64,000 nt of DNA, taken from Synchiropus splendidus (taxonomy: Eukaryota; Chordata; Actinopteri; Syngnathiformes; Callionymidae). The translations under genes and the position numbers were made by a program. Each line of letters opens with the position of its first letter. Within the stretch, counting starts at the first letter, position 1. The notes below the pieces were generated by a model. The model was not told where the DNA came from and did no database searches. It saw nothing but the letters and a program-made list of their open reading frames with translations. Below, piece by piece: positions 59,087 through 64,000 of the stretch. The DNA lies in the NCBI RefSeq assembly GCF_027744825.2, contig NC_071334.1, forward strand, positions 4,483,437-4,547,436. The letters are read 5' to 3'.

Positions 59087-61539
59087 ACAACACGCTTATT
59101 TAATATTTAAGTCACAGATTATGGACTCACTATTACCTGAGTGGCTGTCAGCAACTCTGGGTGTGTGTTGAGGCGACGCTGCGGACTGGATGCATCTCTG
59201 GTCGACTCACTGCACCACTGAGTTAACATGACTTCACAGTGATGATTTATACAGCATGCTGAGTAAATAAGTCAAGTTTAGTTAAGGTTATAAGAACACG
59301 AGATGCTGAACTAACTTTAAATTGTGTCATAACCACGTGTGTTTCATCAACCCTGCAGTACTGTTTCATGATACCCTTCGGTACCTGGAACCATTTGATT
59401 TGGTTCCAGGTTACCATCTGATCTGGGAAATGGTTCCTAGAATTTAAAACGGTGTGAAAGCGGCTTTACACCTATTGGAACCATCCTCACGCCTCAACAA
59501 TACCAGCAACAACTGTTAATATTGTTATTGTTAATATTAACACGAAATCTTGAGATACTCTTTCATTATTATGAGCAGCAAATGATCGATGTGAACAAAG
59601 ACGTGCTGTGAATTAAGGTTAAGGCACGTGGAGAAAGGCAGTCGTATACTGCCTCTGTGTCGATGAAGTATGAGGCACGTGACCACTGAGACGCTAATAG
59701 TGCTCAGGTGTTCCTGGACATGTCTTTGTCGATAGACTCGAAATAAAGACTCAACCACGTTGTCAGTTGTGTCCTGAATGAGACTGATTCAGATCGCAAC
59801 GAACTGCAAGAGGTTGGACACATTGAAGTTTGATCCACGATGACCTTTCTGGCTTTTATAGTGCCACAGAGGGCAAGTGTGATGGTGCCAGTCTTACAGC
59901 TGTGTCAGTAGCAAAGTGAGGGAGGTAGCTTCGATAGCCAAAGGAAAAAGAAGTGGGTTACAGGTTACAGCAGGACCTGACATCAACATCAACACAACCA
60001 TGTGAGACGCTGGGCTCAGGCCACGACTGGGGCCAGGTACCGTGGGGATCTCTGAAATGTGGGTGGGCGCGGATTGTCATTGCTGGATGAGCGGACGAGG
60101 CCGACACATGGATTGTCTGTTCAGAGCAGGAAACTCATGGGATTGAAGAAGCTGGTTATGCTGACCTCAGAGATGAATGACACACTGGCAACACATAAAC
60201 ACATGTAGAGTCCCACATATATGCATACAAAGCATGCATACAATACATATATTGTGAATGATGGGCATCTTTGGTCCCGATAGAGCTTTGCCACTCTGAA
60301 CTTCTTTTGTCACTGATGGATGAAGTGTCTCAACAATGACTGAGGAAGTGTGTGAATTCAATTCATGGTCTATAAACGCTCTAGGTTCACTATACTAGTG
60401 GCAGAATGACTCGCAGTCATGTACCAGACTTTCATGTGGCCCGACAATTGAAAGTTAAATCCCTATAGTGTGATGCTGGGGGTAAGGAATAAATGGTTAC
60501 GTATAAAAACAATGAAAGAAAACAACATTTTCATAGGTTTGATTTTTTTCCCCACATTTTTCTTACTTTGTTTTAGATCACAACTTTATGTTTTACCCAA
60601 ACATACTTTTACAAAAGGAGAAATTTTCAAATTAAGATTTTAAGACCCAAATCGCAACCCTTCATTTGAAAACTGACGCCGAATCAGAATCTACTGTGAG
60701 TCTCTGGGAAATATGTGTGTGTTGTTTTGATCGTAGAAGTGCACAAATAAAAGTTACAACTCATTATTTTTTTATCAAATCAAGATGTGTAGCTGGATGT
60801 TTGTTGCATTAAGATCTTTTTCGTTATTTTCACCGAATTCGAAAACAGAAGTGCACCATGTTGATGTAAACATTTGCAAATGCCTGCTATGAAGACGACG
60901 GTGCATCAAAATAACTTGCCTGTCTGTCACCTCCTGACTTGAAAATAGGCATTTGTTTTTGTCAAATAGCTTAGATTTGATCATCGCAGTCAGCTTTAAT
61001 TTTCCGTTTTCTATTTTGTATTATCCATATTGTATTTAAATGTCTCACAATGATTCCTGTCAAACGTCATTATGTCTTGAGTCAGAGTAATTATGGCAAT
61101 CCCACAGTAGCCTTCCAGTGAAGCAGCATCGCTGTGATCTATTCTACTGTTATTACCAGTATTACAATGTTACGGAGCCTCAAAGGGGAAATGACAACAG
61201 CAACAAAAAAAAAAAAGAGAAGTTTTGCGAGAGCTAGCAAGACTGTGGCATTCTGGGTATATGCTACTGTTCCTTTAAGAGTTCAATGGTGAGTGAGGAT
61301 GGAGTGGGATGTTTTGCTCCGGGTGAGAGAGACTTCTGGTCTTTGGGAGTTGTTGAGGAGAGCGAGGCGCTGCAATTGTTTCTGTTTTCTGGAGACCACT
61401 ATACAATGTTTGAGTGAAATAAAAGAAGAAACTAAACTACAGAACGGCTGTTTCTGTCTAGTGCCAGCAGACGCTACAATACTTTTGCAACATCTCACGC
61501 CGTTCACATGTATTGATTCTGCTGTGAGAGGTAGAGGAG
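59087..61539. other. Intergenic stretch with FBC remnant and hairpin
   Basis: Apart from the FBC remnant at 59338-59378 and an 11-bp perfect hairpin (acctggaacca / tggttccaggt, 59383-59411), nothing is recognised. No gene seen. Confidence 0.5.
59338..59378. mobile_element. FBC foldback element, right-arm remnant (copy 11)
   Basis: gtttcatcaaccctgcagta followed by ctgtttcatgataccc is the right arm downstream of the box; the box and tip are absent. Confidence 0.6.
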
Positions 61540-61669
61540 TCAAGGAGGATGACCTGACACTGACTTCAAAACCAGGCTTACGACGAAGCACGGACTGTAT
61601 GTCCTCATATTTTAGTCCTATTTCGAAATAACATTCAATGAAACTTTCCCACGAATGCTGACTCACCAT
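61540..61669 (-). mobile_element. Possible DNA-transposon N-terminal fragment
   Basis: The minus-strand frame reads IECYFEIGLKYEDIQSVLRR followed by KPGFEVSVR. This resembles the helix-turn-helix-like N-terminus (YF..GL.Y.DI...L...HG..IS.R) of an integrase-core transposase-derived family common in fish. Only about 30 residues match by eye, after which the frame loses resemblance. Confidence 0.4.
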
Positions 61670-62395
61670 CGGTATGGTGCTTTGATCCAGAGGTAGTTAC
61701 AAGCCACTTCAAACTAGTATTGCGAGATCTTGCATATAGTATTGTGAGATCTCACAATACTATTTTTGCTATTACTATTTTTATTTTTTTTTGTCATGTC
61801 CCCTTAGGGGCTCTGTACAATGTCGCTGTTTCCTAAAAAAAAAAACAATGACTAAACTTCGTATATTAATTCGCCGGCGTGAGATTTTGTTTTGAAAGCG
61901 GAAAAAGTGACTGACACATCTGGTCCATCTGACCTGAGTTGGATCTAGACCAGTGACTCTTAACAGTAGGGCCGAAGCCCCTAGAGGGCTGCTTTAAGTT
62001 TTTTTGTTTTACACCTCTGGGCCGTGAGACGCACAGGAGATTGCCACACCATAAACCCAGTGACCAAACTTGTCCACCGCTCTCATTCTCTTTAGTCCAT
62101 TCTAAGTTAGCGGAAGAGGTTTTCCAAGCAGGGTCCACCAGCATCCAGGCACTGATGTAGTTGTCAGTCGTCCACGAAGGCACGAATGGGATGCTGCCGT
62201 GTTACAGTCTAAAGGCCCATTAATGCTCCCTTTAAGTACAAAACTGAACACATCCGTTTTACTGACACTGATCACATGCTTCCTTGCCTTGGTATTGCTG
62301 TTCCCCACTATATCCACCAGGGGGAGCAGCCCAGTGTCAAACGTTTATGACAACAACAAACTCCAAAACCAACATGGCGACTGTGGTGGTGTGAG
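61670..62395. other. Intergenic stretch, no gene seen
   Basis: tattgcgagatct / tattgtgagatctcacaata words near 61720-61765 form a small palindrome. A CTCF-like word ccaccagggggagca lies at 62314-62328 outside FBC elements. Confidence 0.45.
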
Positions 62396-62630
62396 TATTG
62401 ATCATGTAGCTCTTGCACAAACGCGGGAACAGAGGCAGCGTTGTAGGAGGCGGTGGTTGGTGAGGACGTTAAATATATCGCCACTGGATGTTGTAGAATC
62501 CAACATTCTTATGTCTTCTTCGTGTCTCATTAGAGCTACGTATTGGTGCGATCAGCAACGTCCCCGTGGTTTCCAGTGGTACTGCTCCGTTTGGTCCCTA
62601 TGCAGAGCAAGGACAGAAGGATCCGTCCAT

Positions 62631-62816
62631 TGTAGGTACCAATGTGTCCGCTGAACATCGTATTTTGTGGAAATAAATGCTACGCACGTGGTAGAAAATG
62701 CCTTGAAATACTTTCAATTTCCTGTGGCTCATTAAAACCTTAAAAAAAAAAGATATCGTATATGCCGGATGTGACGTCATCACTCCGCGGCAGGTAGGAC
62801 ACATTTGGTACCTACA
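62631..62816. mobile_element. Small TIR element inside duplication unit 1
   Basis: Terminal inverted repeats tgtaggtaccaatgtgtcc (62631-62649) and ggacacatttggtacctaca (62797-62816), complementary but for one extra base. 186 bp, non-coding, with an internal A-run. It is absent from the corresponding place in unit 2 (near 63358), which serves as an empty site. Confidence 0.7.
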
Positions 62817-62819
62817 CCG

Positions 62820-63118
62820 TATCTGGATCAGCACGTAACGTTGAGCATAACTGGGCCTTGAGACGGGATCCTCTATACTCCTCAGCTGTTTTTACCAGCA
62901 TGTGATGGCAAAGGTGAATAGGATCACTGAGATCCTACAGCCATTTATGATTCCCTTCTGATGCCGGGGTCAGTCATATGTTCGATCATCTGATGTCATT
63001 CTCAGTCTGACTTTGCCATGTCTAGCCAGCAGCTTGTGGCCTGTGTGTGGCCTGACTTCTATGTAATGTTTAGGTCCACCCAAAGAACAGCCAGGTCTCC
63101 ATTGCTCTCACGTGCCTC
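62820..63118 (-). mobile_element. Non-LTR RT fragment, unit 1
   Basis: On the minus strand, GDLAVLWVDL-like and NGCRISVILFTFAI blocks correspond to RT palm segments (GDLA..W.DL and KGI..GC.ISV.LF). Stops and frameshifts between them. Paired with 63356-63622. Confidence 0.55.
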
Positions 63119-63355
63119 CTGTGCGCCATGTCATGTGCTGACACACATGTGGAAGAGTCTTGATCATGTAGCTCTTGCGCTAAAGAGGAAACAGAGGCAG
63201 CGTTATAGGAGGCGGTGGTTGGTGAGGACGTTAAATATATCGCCACTGGACGATGTAGAATTGCCAACATTCTTATGTCTTCTTCGTGTCTCTAGAGCTA
63301 TGTATAGGGGACTATAAGCAACACCGTCCCCATGGTTTCTGGTGGTTCTGATCCA

Positions 63356-63900
63356 TCTGGATCCATACGTAACGTTGAGCATATACTCCTCAGCTGTTTT
63401 TACCAACATGTGAATAGGCGAATAGGATCACAGAGATTCTACAGCCAGCTATGATTCCCGTCTGAAGCTGAGGCCAGTCGTATGTTATATATTCTGATGT
63501 CATTCTCAGTCTGACTTTGCCATGTCTAGCCGGCAGCTTGTGGCCTGTGTGTGTCCTGACTTCTATGCAATGTTTAGGTCCACCCAAAGAACGGCCAGGT
63601 CTCCATTGGTCTCACGTGCCTCCCTGATGTTCAGGGCAGTCTGGGACCCCTGGGACGACTCCCTTTTGCACTGACGTGTCGATGTAGTGATTCTTCCGGA
63701 GGAAGCCTGTCATTCTTCTGCTGAGAACGCTAAAGAAGCCCTTCCCCTACACATTAAGGAGGAAGACGGATCGGAATTGCTCCAGCCTAATGGAGTTCTC
63801 CTTCGGTAGCCAGACACTGGTCCCCAAGTCATGTGCTGCATCTTCTTCAGAATTCTGTGGAAGTTGTTCCACAGAAAGTACTCGCATTGATGACTTTATT
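63356..63900 (-). mobile_element. Non-LTR RT fragment, unit 2 plus upstream part
   Basis: On the minus strand from 63.9 kb: VWLPKENSIRLEQFRSVFLL, then GKGFFSVLSRRMTGFLRKN, HYIDTSVQKGVVPGVPDCPE, and after frame breaks LRMTSEYITYDWPQL and TGIIAGCRISVILFAYS. This is the order of RT motifs 1-5 in a LINE family seen in fish and other animals. Several stops (for example LLNV then TAG). Clade not assigned. Inactive. Confidence 0.65.
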
Positions 63901-64000
63901 GATGTATTTCTGTTAAATTTGATTTTTTTATTTTTATTTCAGCAAGTGAATAAAATGCAACGCAATGGCGGCCGTGCCATTTTCCTTGTGGATGAGGCCA
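63901..64000. other. Window end, no gene seen
   Basis: Poly-T/AT-rich then a short unassigned sequence, possibly more of the RT element. Confidence 0.4.

Larger units (their letters stand above)
62396..63622. repeat. Imperfect tandem duplication (two units)
   Basis: Block A (62396-62600) recurs at 63160-63355 (ttgatcatgtagctcttgc, gaggcggtggttggtgagga, cgttaaatatatcgccactg). Block B (62820-63118) recurs at 63356-63622 (gtaacgttgagcata, ctcctcagctgtttttacca, gactttgccatgtctagcc). Order A-B-A-B in direct orientation. The first unit is longer by the TIR element at 62631-62816. Block A frames (RCRRRWLVRTLNIS) faintly recall a transposase; block B is RT-derived on the minus strand. Confidence 0.8.

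Noticed and set aside
61293..61631. 112-codon plus-strand frame
   Set aside because: The opposite strand carries the transposase-like wording; the plus frame has no resemblance.
1..64000. CRISPR arrays, operons, tRNA or rRNA genes
   Set aside because: No array of equal spacers and repeats, no bacterial gene organisation, and no tRNA cloverleaf or rRNA core sequence recognised; the periodic tracts are microsatellites and transposon repeats.

Overview
This window is vertebrate nuclear DNA, most likely from a teleost fish. The evidence is CA/TA microsatellites, L2/CR1- and RTE-type LINE debris, Tigger-like and hAT-like non-autonomous DNA transposons, solo-LTR-like elements, and one decayed multi-Ig-domain receptor. 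There are no operons, no bacterial-style genes and no CRISPR. I find no intact protein-coding gene. The only host-type coding sequence is an immunoglobulin-superfamily pseudogene at 27369-29055, plus one very weak exon candidate at 33331-33506. The window reads as a gene desert or long intergenic/intronic stretch.

Layout. 1-8.4 kb: an L2/Maui-like LINE 3' end, three foldback elements, and a TIR repeat split by an LTR-like insertion. 8.4-16.4 kb: a second LTR-like element, an L2/CR1-type RT remnant with a degraded YADD-type box, and a Tigger-like MITE inside a (TA)n tract. 16.4-19.6 kb: a block free of recognised repeats, with the texture of developmental non-coding DNA (AT-rich homeobox-like sites, GATA-like sites). 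19.7-27 kb: an hAT-like element and a third type of LTR-like element with an internal degenerate GACTTGAC array. 27.3-29.1 kb: the Ig pseudogene, itself broken by a solo-LTR-like insertion. 29.1-35.4 kb: a GTCCCCACAAG repeat, a minus-strand LINE end, and a second, inverted copy of the Tigger-like MITE. 36.3-37.2 kb: a tandem trimer of an RTE-LINE 3' end nested in a foldback element. 38.7-52.2 kb: further MITEs, two LTR-like elements, and a LINE nested in a foldback element. 52-62 kb: mostly featureless, with foldback and LTR-like copies. 62.4-64 kb: an imperfect tandem duplication of a non-LTR RT fragment, one unit carrying a small TIR insertion.

The strongest system-level signal is one foldback repeat family (local label FBC element; about a dozen copies or fragments in 64 kb). 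Its two arms each carry a close match to the CTCF consensus CCASYAGRKGGCRSY in opposite orientation, so an intact copy presents a convergent pair of candidate CTCF sites about 55-90 bp apart. If bound, this family would seed paired insulator or loop-anchor sites across a gene desert. Binding is inferred, not shown. All family labels are by eye, and element edges are approximate unless terminal repeats are described.
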